A DNA stretch of 9,500 nt. It comes from Betaproteobacteria bacterium. Its GTDB lineage: Bacteria; Pseudomonadota; Gammaproteobacteria; Burkholderiales; SG8-39. Shown piece by piece: positions 1-5,545 of this stretch. The stretch covers positions 1 through 9,500 of the forward strand of contig VBCP01000469.1 in assembly GCA_005888925.1 (NCBI GenBank), given 5' to 3'. The notes beneath the pieces are model-generated. The model was not told the origin of the DNA. It did no database searches and worked only from the letters and a program-made list of their open reading frames with translations. Numbering within the stretch: the stretch's first letter is position 1; every line of letters starts with the position of its first letter. A program made the position numbers and the translations under genes.

Positions 1-484
1 GAAGGTGCCGCCGGGACGGCTCATCGATCCCGAAGGCCATCCGAGCGATGACCCGCGCTATGCCGTCATTCCCCCCTTCGGCGCGATGCTCGCCTTTGGC
101 GAGCACAAGGGCTATGGCATGGCTATCGCGTGCGAGCTGCTCGGCGGCGCGCTCACCGGCGGCGGCACCTGGCACTACGAGGAATCGAGCAAGCAGCGCG
201 TGATGAACGGCATGCTGGTGATCGTGGTCGATCCGAAGCGCCTGGGCACTGCCGCCGCTTTCGAGCGCGAAGCGCGCCTGTTCCTCGATTGGCTGCGCAA
301 ATCGCGCCCGGCGCCGGGCTTCGACCACGTGCGCATCGCCGGCGAGCCCGAGCGCGAAATGCGCGCAAAGCGCAGCCGCGACGGCATTCCGGTGGATGAC
401 AACACCTGGCAGGAAATCCAGCGCGCGGCGGACAAGGTGAAGCTCGCGCGCGAGCGCCTCCAGGCCCTCGCCCGGGGCGAGTGA
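1..484 (+). CDS. Ldh_2-family NAD(P)-dependent 2-hydroxyacid dehydrogenase (malate/L-lactate/ureidoglycolate type), 3' part
   Basis: This is the C-terminal part (about 160 residues) of a gene that starts before the window; the frame is open from base 2. The Ldh_2 family (YiaK, AllD, ComC and archaeal malate dehydrogenase relatives) reduces or oxidises 2-keto/2-hydroxy acids with NAD(P) in the cytoplasm. The visible signature is the glycine-rich stretch PPFGAML...GEHKGYGM at about 80-120, followed by ELLGGALTGGG, which is the conserved HKG-YG...LLsGaLtG block of the family. The charged helical C-terminus, with the motif GIPVDDNTWQEI, also fits. The stop codon (482-484) overlaps the GTG start of the next gene in GTGA. 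The substrate cannot be told from this fragment: malate, lactate, ureidoglycolate and diketogulonate enzymes share these motifs. Confidence 0.88.
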   Translation, partial: KVPPGRLIDPEGHPSDDPRYAVIPPFGAMLAFGEHKGYGMAIACELLGGALTGGGTWHYEESSKQRVMNGMLVIVVDPKRLGTAAAFEREARLFLDWLRKSRPAPGFDHVRIAGEPEREMRAKRSRDGIPVDDNTWQEIQRAADKVKLARERLQALARGE

Positions 485-1248
485 GCGCCGCCGCCGCCCT
501 CCACTGGTTCCTCGCCTGGGGCCGCGCGGCGCGCTTTGCGTTCGCGGTGGTGGCTGCAGTGCTCTCGCCGAAGTTGTACACGCCGCGCGCGCGCGCGGCG
601 ACCGCGCGGCAAATCTATTTCACCGCCTGGCAGGTGCTGCCCGGCTTCACGCTGTTTGCGGCGCTGCTCGGACTGGTGGTGGTGGAGATCACGCTGCGCG
701 CCGCGTGGCAGTTCGGCCTCGAGCAATACGCCCTGGAGCTCATCTTTCGCGCCCTGGTGCTCGAGTTGATGCCGCTGCTTACGGCGCTTTTCGTCGCGCT
801 GCGCTCGGGCGCGGCGATCAGTACCGAGATCGGCCTGATGCGCATCGCCGGCGACTTCCATGACCTGCCGAGCGCCGGCATCGAACCCTTCGAGCGCGAA
901 TTCGTGCCGCGCGTGGCTGCCGCCGCGGCCTCGGTGTTCGCGCTCACTACGCTCGCCTGCGTGTTCGTGCTCGCGCTTTCCTATCTGCTGATGTACGGCC
1001 CTTCGCCGTGGGGCTTTGATTCGTTCACGCGCACGGTAGCGCGCGTATTCACACCGCTCGCGCTTGGCGGCCTCGGCGTGAAGTGCGTGGCTTTTGGCGC
1101 CGTGGTGGCGGTGATTCCGATCTCGGCGGGACTGGAAGCAACGCGCGATCCGAGGTCGATACCGGTCGCGGTGATGGGCGGAATGGTGCGGCTATTCTTT
1201 GCGCTCGGACTGATCGAGATCCTCGCGCTTGCTCTGAAGTACGTGTGA
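481..1248 (+). CDS. MlaE/YrbE-family ABC transporter permease
   Basis: A 255-residue integral inner-membrane protein of the usual MlaE length (about 250-265). MlaE dimers form the membrane core of MCE transporters that move phospholipid or other hydrophobic molecules between inner and outer membrane. What shows this is the central motif ELMPLLTALFVALRSGAAI (about 95-113), followed at once by the TEIGLMR stretch. These match the family pattern E-x-x-PLLTAL-x-x-A-x-R-x-G-x-AI-x-x-E-x-G-x-M, the cytoplasmic loop that meets the ATPase. Hydrophobic segments lie at about 50-70, 86-107, 145-170, 190-215 and 230-252. The GTG start at 481 overlaps the upstream dehydrogenase stop by 4 bp; no better start or strong Shine-Dalgarno is visible, so translational coupling is likely. 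It ends 7 bp before the convergent lipoprotein gene. The partner ATPase is not in the window, and the MCE partner lies 1.4 kb downstream. Confidence 0.9.
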   Translation: MSAAAALHWFLAWGRAARFAFAVVAAVLSPKLYTPRARAATARQIYFTAWQVLPGFTLFAALLGLVVVEITLRAAWQFGLEQYALELIFRALVLELMPLLTALFVALRSGAAISTEIGLMRIAGDFHDLPSAGIEPFEREFVPRVAAAAASVFALTTLACVFVLALSYLLMYGPSPWGFDSFTRTVARVFTPLALGGLGVKCVAFGAVVAVIPISAGLEATRDPRSIPVAVMGGMVRLFFALGLIEILALALKYV

Positions 1249-1255
1249 ACCGCGC

Positions 1256-1555
1256 TCAGCCGGGCTTCAGCGTGTAGCCCTTGTCGCGCATGCAGTCCTG
1301 CACGCGTTGGCCTTGCTGCAGCTGCCGGTCCGCGTCGCCATAGCTCCCGGCGGTCTGCACGCCGACTCCGGTGGGCGCGGTGCGCACCTCGACCGAGTTC
1401 GACGTCGTACGCGGGGAGGGCAGGCCGGGGACCGCCTGCGCTGCGGCGTTGCAGCTTCTCAAGTCGGCATCGACGCTCGCCGCTGTCGCCCCGGGTTTGT
1501 CCCACTGGGCGCTCGAGCAGCCCGCCACCAGCACTACGCAAATCCACTTTTTCAT
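1256..1555 (-). CDS. Small predicted lipoprotein (99 aa), unknown function
   Basis: A short secreted lipoprotein. The N-terminus MKKWICVVLVAGCSS has a lysine pair, a short hydrophobic core and a V-A-G-C lipobox, so Cys13 would be the lipidated residue. Ser at +2 suggests sorting to the outer membrane. The mature part is polar, with three further regions: a Cys near residue 35, a Pro/Thr/Val-rich middle, and a C-terminal segment with a third Cys in QDCMRDKGY. The two mature-part cysteines could form a disulfide. The QRVQDCMRDKGY ending resembles many small proteobacterial lipoproteins of unknown role. The ATG overlaps the stop codon of the YihY-family gene (ATGA, 1552-1555), so the two are probably co-transcribed and translationally coupled. 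The signal peptide is unusually short (12 residues), which lowers certainty slightly. Confidence 0.75.
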   Translation of the reverse strand: MKKWICVVLVAGCSSAQWDKPGATAASVDADLRSCNAAAQAVPGLPSPRTTSNSVEVRTAPTGVGVQTAGSYGDADRQLQQGQRVQDCMRDKGYTLKPG

Positions 1556-2604
1556 CTCAGCCGCCGTTTCAGGTCGGGCATGTACTTGCCCACGACGGAT
1601 TGTGCCGCTGCCAGTGTTACACCGGCAACGAAAGCCGCCCCGAGGCTGCCGAACGGATGGCGCGCACGCAGCCCGGGTCGGGCGGGCGGCACCGGCTCGT
1701 TCGCCGCGGGCTCGGGCCGTGGGTACGCTTGGGGCTTAGTTTCCGGTCCATGCCGTGCCTCGCTGCGGCGCGAGCCGTGCTCCCGCGCGTACACCCAGGT
1801 GAATTCGGCGCCAAAGAGAAAGATCTGCGCCGAGTAGTACACCCACAGCATGAGCACGACGAGCGAGCCCGCCGCGCCGAACGGGGAGGCGACGCTGCTC
1901 TTGCCCAGGTATAGGCCGATCAGCAGCTTGCCGACGGCGAAGAGCACGGCGGTCACCGCCGCGCCCATCCACACATCGTGCCAGCCGACATGCACGCGCG
2001 GGATGAACTTGTAGATGAGTGCGAACAGCACCATCGTCAGGCCAAAGCTCAGCACGAGTTCGAGCGCGTGGGCCACGATCTCCGCGGGTCCCCACCACTG
2101 GCCCAGCGCGGCGATCGCCGCGCTCAGCACGAGCGACACGGTGAGCAGGAAGGCGATACCGAGGATCATGCCGAAGGAAAGCAGGCGCGTGCGCAGCAGG
2201 TTCCACCAGCCCTTGCTCGCCTCGCGCGCCGGGGCGCGCCAGATGCGGTCCAGGGCATTCTGCAGCTCGCCAAACACCGTGGCTGCACCGAGCAGCAGCG
2301 TGAACACTCCGACTATGGTCGCGACGACGCCTTGCGCGGGTCGATCCGCGGCCCGCAGCACGCTTTCCACTGCTTTCGCCCCATCGGCGCCGATCAGGGC
2401 GGCGAGCTGGCCGACGATCTCGCCGCGCGCGGCCTCGGCGCCGAACACCAGTCCCGCGACGGCAATCACGATGAGAAGCAGCGGCGCAATGGAGAACAGC
2501 GTGTAATAGGAAAGCGCTGCGCCCATGCTCGGCGCGTAATCGCCGGTCCAGGCGGCCGCCGTCTCCTTGAGGAGCTTGATCGTCGCCTTTGCGGAGAGCC
2601 GCAT
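1552..2604 (-). CDS. YihY/BrkB-family (UPF0761) inner-membrane protein with proline-rich C-terminal extension
   Basis: A 350-residue polytopic membrane protein. The family was once called 'ribonuclease BN', but that activity belongs to another protein, and its role is still unclear. Family signatures are MGAALSYYTLFSIAPLLL (27-44), GELQNALDRIWRAP (112-125), KLLIGLYLG (226-234), SPFGAAGSLVVLMLWVYYSAQI (240-261, with key residues GAAGS and WVYY) and LFGAEFTWVYA (263-273). About six membrane segments fit: 36-54, 91-112, 142-166, 180-200, 211-231 and 243-265. After residue 275 comes a charged, proline-rich linker (about 276-315) and a seventh weakly hydrophobic segment (about 318-337). I chose ATG at 2604 because it starts a family-like amphipathic N-terminus. 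An in-frame ATG at 2664 would add 20 Arg-rich residues and run through the divergent promoter region. No good Shine-Dalgarno supports either start. The stop overlaps the next gene by 4 bp. Confidence 0.88.
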   Translation of the reverse strand: MRLSAKATIKLLKETAAAWTGDYAPSMGAALSYYTLFSIAPLLLIVIAVAGLVFGAEAARGEIVGQLAALIGADGAKAVESVLRAADRPAQGVVATIVGVFTLLLGAATVFGELQNALDRIWRAPAREASKGWWNLLRTRLLSFGMILGIAFLLTVSLVLSAAIAALGQWWGPAEIVAHALELVLSFGLTMVLFALIYKFIPRVHVGWHDVWMGAAVTAVLFAVGKLLIGLYLGKSSVASPFGAAGSLVVLMLWVYYSAQIFLFGAEFTWVYAREHGSRRSEARHGPETKPQAYPRPEPAANEPVPPARPGLRARHPFGSLGAAFVAGVTLAAAQSVVGKYMPDLKRRLR

Positions 2605-2627
2605 GCGCCGGCGGCGATGCAATCTCC

Positions 2628-2639
2628 GCGCCCGGGCGC
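2628..2639. promoter_or_regulatory. 12-bp perfect palindrome in the divergent intergenic region
   Basis: GCGCCCGGGCGC is a perfect inverted repeat between the YihY-family and MlaD-family starts. It lies where the -35 element of the TATAAT promoter at 2656 would be. It could be an operator for the divergent pair, but a palindrome of this length made only of G and C is not very surprising in such GC-rich DNA. Confidence 0.25.
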
Positions 2640-2655
2640 CCGGAGGGCTGGTCGC

Positions 2656-2661
2656 TATAAT
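2656..2661 (+). promoter_or_regulatory. Candidate -10 box (TATAAT) for the MlaD-family gene
   Basis: A perfect sigma-70 -10 hexamer inside an AT-rich island in otherwise GC-rich DNA, ending 19 bases before the ATG at 2681. Transcription would begin near 2668, giving a leader of about 13 bases. No recognisable TTGACA-like -35 lies 16-18 bases upstream, so an activator or a weak -35 promoter is possible. A weak ribosome site (AAAGAG, 2668-2673) precedes the start. Confidence 0.55.
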
Positions 2662-2680
2662 CAAAACAAAGAGTTAGTTC

Positions 2681-3658
2681 ATGGAACGCGATAGCGCCCA
2701 GACGCCCGTCCCGAAGAACCTGCAATTCCGCGTCGGCCTGCTGGTCGGCCTCGCGGTGGTGCTCGGCGCGGGATTCGTGATCTACGCGCTCTATGCGCGC
2801 GGGGTGTTCGAAGACACGCAGCGGCTCACGCTCGTCGCGGAAAACGCCGAGGGCGTCGCCATCGGCATGGATCTGACGTTTTCGGGCTTTCCGATCGGCC
2901 GCGTGCAGCGGCTGGCACTCGACGAGCAGGGACGCGCGCGCATCGACATCGATGTGCCTCGCACGGACGCGCACTGGCTTCGCGAGACCACGATCTTCAC
3001 CCTCGAGCGGGGGCTCGTCGGCGCGGCTCGCATCCGGGCCTACACCGCGAACCTGACCGATCCGCCGCTTCCGAACGGCGCGGTGAGAAGCGTGTTGCGC
3101 GGTGATACCTCCGAAGAGATTCCGCGCATGGTGGCCACGCTGCGCAGCGCGCTCGAAAACGTGGAACAGATGACCGCCTCGGGTGGCAATCTGCAGATGG
3201 CGCTCGGTGACGTGCGCTCGATCACCGGGCGAGCCGCCGGGCGCTACGGCGTCCTCGGAATGCTGCTCGGTAATGAGGAAGATGCGCGCAAGCTGGTCGC
3301 GACACTGGATCACGCTAACGCCATCCTTGCTTCGGTCGATTCGCTCGTCGGTAAGACCGATAAGCTGGTGCTGAAGACCGAGGAGCGACTCTTCGCCCAG
3401 GGCGGCGTAATGGAGGGCACGGCGCGCGCGGTCGAGCAGCTCAACAGCCTGCTCGTGGACGTGCGCGACAGCCTCAAGCGCGCCGATGGCATCCTTGCAG
3501 ACGCCGAACAGGTGAGCGGCAATGCCAAGGCCGCGACGGCAGACCTCGGCGCGCTGCGCACTGAAGTGGATGCCAGCGTGCGCAAGATCTCCAGCCTGAT
3601 CGACGAAATCAACCGCAAGTGGCCCTTCGAGCGCAAAACCGAAATCCGGCTGCCTTAG
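2681..3658 (+). CDS. MlaD/MCE-domain substrate-binding protein of a lipid ABC transporter
   Basis: A 325-residue inner-membrane-anchored periplasmic protein. MCE proteins form hexameric rings that bind and pass lipids between an MlaE-type permease and the periplasm or outer membrane. The sequence shows one transmembrane helix (about 17-38, FRVGLLVGLAVVLGAGFVIY) and then a single MCE domain (about 46-125) with the family-like stretch GVAIGMDLTFSGFPIGRV. From about 145 to 312 it is helical with many coiled-coil-like heptads. The C-terminus (WPFERKTEIRLP) is typical of full-length relatives, so the gene looks complete. It follows a TATAAT box and overlaps the next lipoprotein gene by 40 bp. The matching MlaE-type permease lies upstream at 481-1248, separated by two opposite-strand genes, and no ATPase gene is visible. 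Confidence 0.9.
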   Translation: MERDSAQTPVPKNLQFRVGLLVGLAVVLGAGFVIYALYARGVFEDTQRLTLVAENAEGVAIGMDLTFSGFPIGRVQRLALDEQGRARIDIDVPRTDAHWLRETTIFTLERGLVGAARIRAYTANLTDPPLPNGAVRSVLRGDTSEEIPRMVATLRSALENVEQMTASGGNLQMALGDVRSITGRAAGRYGVLGMLLGNEEDARKLVATLDHANAILASVDSLVGKTDKLVLKTEERLFAQGGVMEGTARAVEQLNSLLVDVRDSLKRADGILADAEQVSGNAKAATADLGALRTEVDASVRKISSLIDEINRKWPFERKTEIRLP

Positions 3659-4212
3659 CGGTAGCGGCGCTGCTCGCCGCGGCGTGCGGCGGCAGCCCGC
3701 CCGCGCCCGAGTGGCAGTCGAATGCTTCCGATGCGCTGCAGGCGTTCCAGCAGCGCTATCTCACGGGCGATACCAAGGGCGCGGATTCCGAGTTCCAGAG
3801 GGCGCGCTCCGAGCTCACCGCGACCGGCAGGGCCGATCTCGTGGCGCGCGCCGAGCTCGTGCGCTGCGCCGCGCGCGTGGCGAGTCTCGTGCTCGAGCCA
3901 TGCCGCGGTTTCGAAGCGCTGCGCGACGGCGCCGGGCCCGAGGAGCTGGCGTACGCCGAGTATCTCGAGGGACGCGTCCCTCGAGCGCCCGCCAACGAGC
4001 CGCTCGCGCGCCTCGTAGCCTATGGCGTGCAATTGCGCGCTGGCACGATCACGCCGCAAGGCATCGCCGCCGCGGTCGACGTCGCGTCGAGCCAAGGCTG
4101 GCGCCGGCCGCTGCTCGCGTGGCTCGGCGTTCAGCTCAAGCGCGCGCAGGACGCGGGCGACAGCGAAACGGCGGCGCGCCTGAAGCGGCGCATCGAACTC
4201 GTCTCCGGCTAG
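3619..4212 (+). CDS. Predicted outer-membrane lipoprotein partnered with the MCE gene, helical, unknown function
   Basis: A 197-residue lipoprotein. The N-terminus has Arg4 and Arg8, a hydrophobic core (AALAVAALLAAAC) and a lipidated Cys23 followed by GGS, suggesting outer-membrane sorting. The mature part looks wholly helical, with repeated Ala/Arg/Glu patterns (SDALQAFQQRYLTGD, ADSEFQRARSEL, RADLVARAELVRC), and ends in QGWRRPLLAWLGVQ and RLKRRIELV. This resembles a conserved hypothetical lipoprotein I associate with betaproteobacterial MCE genes; it is not the PqiC/DUF330-type auxiliary lipoprotein. The only workable start in frame is GTG at 3619, inside the MCE gene (40-bp overlap). It has no clear Shine-Dalgarno, so expression probably depends on coupling. 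A plausible role is the outer-membrane end of the lipid pathway; that is inference from position only. Confidence 0.78.
   Translation: MALRAQNRNPAALAVAALLAAACGGSPPAPEWQSNASDALQAFQQRYLTGDTKGADSEFQRARSELTATGRADLVARAELVRCAARVASLVLEPCRGFEALRDGAGPEELAYAEYLEGRVPRAPANEPLARLVAYGVQLRAGTITPQGIAAAVDVASSQGWRRPLLAWLGVQLKRAQDAGDSETAARLKRRIELVSG
3964..3985. repeat. 22-bp perfect palindrome inside the lipoprotein gene
   Basis: The half-site CTCGAGGGACG (3964-3974) is followed at once by its exact reverse complement (3975-3985), with no loop. It encodes part of YLEGRVPRA. The bases on either side no longer pair. A gapless palindrome of this length is rare by chance even in GC-rich DNA. I see no second copy in the window. 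Confidence 0.8.
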
Positions 4213-4215
4213 AAT
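4210..4215 (+). promoter_or_regulatory. Weak candidate -10 box (TAGAAT) for the catabolic operon
   Basis: TAGAAT matches the sigma-70 -10 consensus at five of six positions and is preceded by GGC, much like the GCTATAAT at 2654-2661. It overlaps the stop codon of the lipoprotein gene and lies about 22 bases before the ATG at 4238. No -35 is recognisable upstream. Read-through from the MCE genes is an alternative. Confidence 0.3.
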
Positions 4216-4218
4216 TTC

Positions 4219-4233
4219 CCTCCCCTTAGGAGG
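4219..4233 (+). promoter_or_regulatory. Consensus Shine-Dalgarno AGGAGG (4228-4233) with a possible sequestering hairpin
   Basis: AGGAGG at 4228-4233 sits four bases before ATG 4238 and fixes that start over the in-frame TTG at 4235, which would be only one base away. Just upstream, CCTCC (4219-4223) is complementary to GGAGG (4229-4233) with a five-base loop (CCTTA). The RNA could therefore fold and hide its own ribosome site. Confidence 0.6.
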
Positions 4234-4237
4234 ATTG

Positions 4238-5545
4238 ATGGCCAAGAAGGCGCCGCGGCCGCAGCCGAAGCAGATTCGTCCGGACGACATCGATCCGCAC
4301 CACCGCTGGGACCGGCCGCTGCAAGCACCCGGCCGCACCCAGGTCGACTTCGAGGAGCGCGTCAACTTCCGCCGGCTGCACGATTACCGCCTCGCGCGGG
4401 TGCGCGCCGCGCTCGCGCACTCGGGCCTGGGTGCGCTGCTGTCCTTCGACCAGCACAACATCCGCTACACCACGAGCACCGTGATCGGCGAATGGGCGCG
4501 CGACAAGCTCACGCGCTATTCGCTCCTCACGGGCAATGGCGACCCGTATATCTGGGACTTCGGCAGCGCGGCGCGCCACCACAAGCTCTACGCGCCGTGG
4601 CTGCACCCGGACCACTGCCGCGCCGGACTGCTTGGCCTGCGCGGCGCGACCGGTGGCGATCTCACGCTGTTTCGCGATGCCGCGCGCGAGATCAAGTCCA
4701 TCCTGACCGAGGAGGGCATGGCCGACATGCCGCTCGGCGTTGACGTGGTCGAGCCGCCGATGCTGTTCGCGCTGCAGAAGGAGGGCATCGAGGTGCGCGA
4801 CGGGCAGCAGGTGATGCTCGAAGCGCGCGAAGTGAAGAACATCGACGAGCTGACGCTGCTCAACATGGCGGCGGCGATGGTCGACGGCGTCTACCAGGAT
4901 ATCGCCGAGGCCCTGAAGCCCGGCATCCAGGAATCCCAGATCGTGGCGCTCGCCACCAAGCGCCTCTACGAGATGGGCTCCGACTGCGTCGAGGCGATCA
5001 ACTCGATCTCGGGCGAGCGCTGCAGCCCGCATCCGCACAACTTCACCGACCGCCTGATCCGCCCGGGCGATCAGGCGTTCTTCGACATCATCCAGTCGTT
5101 CATGGGCTACCGCACCTGCTACTACCGTACCTTCAACGTCGGCCGCGCGACGCCCGCGCAGCGCACGGCTTACAAAAAGGCGCGCGAATGGATGGATAAG
5201 GCGATCGAGCTCCTGAAGCCGGGCATGTCGACCGACAAGATCGCGCGCGCGTTGCCCGAGGCGAAGGACATCGGATTCGCAAGCGAAATGGAGGCCTTCG
5301 GCCTCAATTTCTGCCACGGCCTCGGACTCGGGCTGCACGAGCGCCCGCTGATCTCGCGCCTCACGTCGCTGCGCGAGCCGATCGAGCTGAAGGCCGGCAT
5401 GGTGTTCGCGGTGGAAACCTATTGCCCGGCGACCGACGGCATCTCCGCCGCGCGCATTGAGGAAGAGGTGATCCTCACGCCCAAGGGCGCGACGATTATT
5501 TCCCTTTACCCCGCTGAGGAGCTTCCGATTGCCAACCCCTACTAG
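4238..5545 (+). CDS. M24-family (pita-bread fold) metallopeptidase-like protein, Xaa-Pro peptidase/creatinase/DddP relative
   Basis: A 435-residue cytoplasmic protein of two-domain creatinase/prolidase layout: an N-terminal domain (about 40-200, with LLSFDQHNIRYTTST) and a C-terminal M24 domain (about 205-425). M24 proteins include Xaa-Pro peptidases, creatinase and the DMSP lyase DddP, so the fold does not fix the substrate. Aligned by eye to E. coli methionine aminopeptidase ligands D97, D108, H171, E204 and E235, it has D283 (AFFD), C294 (RTCYYRTF), H360 (CHGLGLGLHE), E393 (VFAVET) and E408 (ARIEEE). The second aspartate is thus a cysteine, while the catalytic-type H367 is kept. A classical two-metal peptidase site is therefore doubtful; a one-metal or altered site is possible. 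It is the first gene of a probable five-gene operon and overlaps the next gene by 17 bp. Confidence 0.87.
   Translation: MAKKAPRPQPKQIRPDDIDPHHRWDRPLQAPGRTQVDFEERVNFRRLHDYRLARVRAALAHSGLGALLSFDQHNIRYTTSTVIGEWARDKLTRYSLLTGNGDPYIWDFGSAARHHKLYAPWLHPDHCRAGLLGLRGATGGDLTLFRDAAREIKSILTEEGMADMPLGVDVVEPPMLFALQKEGIEVRDGQQVMLEAREVKNIDELTLLNMAAAMVDGVYQDIAEALKPGIQESQIVALATKRLYEMGSDCVEAINSISGERCSPHPHNFTDRLIRPGDQAFFDIIQSFMGYRTCYYRTFNVGRATPAQRTAYKKAREWMDKAIELLKPGMSTDKIARALPEAKDIGFASEMEAFGLNFCHGLGLGLHERPLISRLTSLREPIELKAGMVFAVETYCPATDGISAARIEEEVILTPKGATIISLYPAEELPIANPY
5516..5521 (+). promoter_or_regulatory. Shine-Dalgarno GAGGAG that supports a TTG start at 5529
   Basis: GAGGAG lies inside the last codons of the M24 gene, seven bases before TTG 5529, which is ideal spacing. 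The first in-frame ATG codons (5574 and 5583) fall within or after the dinucleotide-binding loop, so they cannot be the start. This site decides the TTG start. Confidence 0.75.

Noticed and set aside
1236..1275. Possible bidirectional terminator between the convergent permease and lipoprotein genes
   Set aside because: Only 7 bp separate the stops, and I find no convincing GC stem followed by a T run on either strand.
1736..3313. 525-residue open frame on the minus strand
   Set aside because: It runs through the YihY gene in another frame and antisense to the MCE gene. It is Arg/Ala/His-rich with no recognisable domain, a typical open frame of GC-rich DNA.
4238..5545. Calling the M24 gene dddP (DMSP lyase)
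   Set aside because: Layout and length are similar, but the metal-ligand set differs (Cys for Asp) and M24 members vary widely in reaction; no sequence feature here proves DMSP cleavage.
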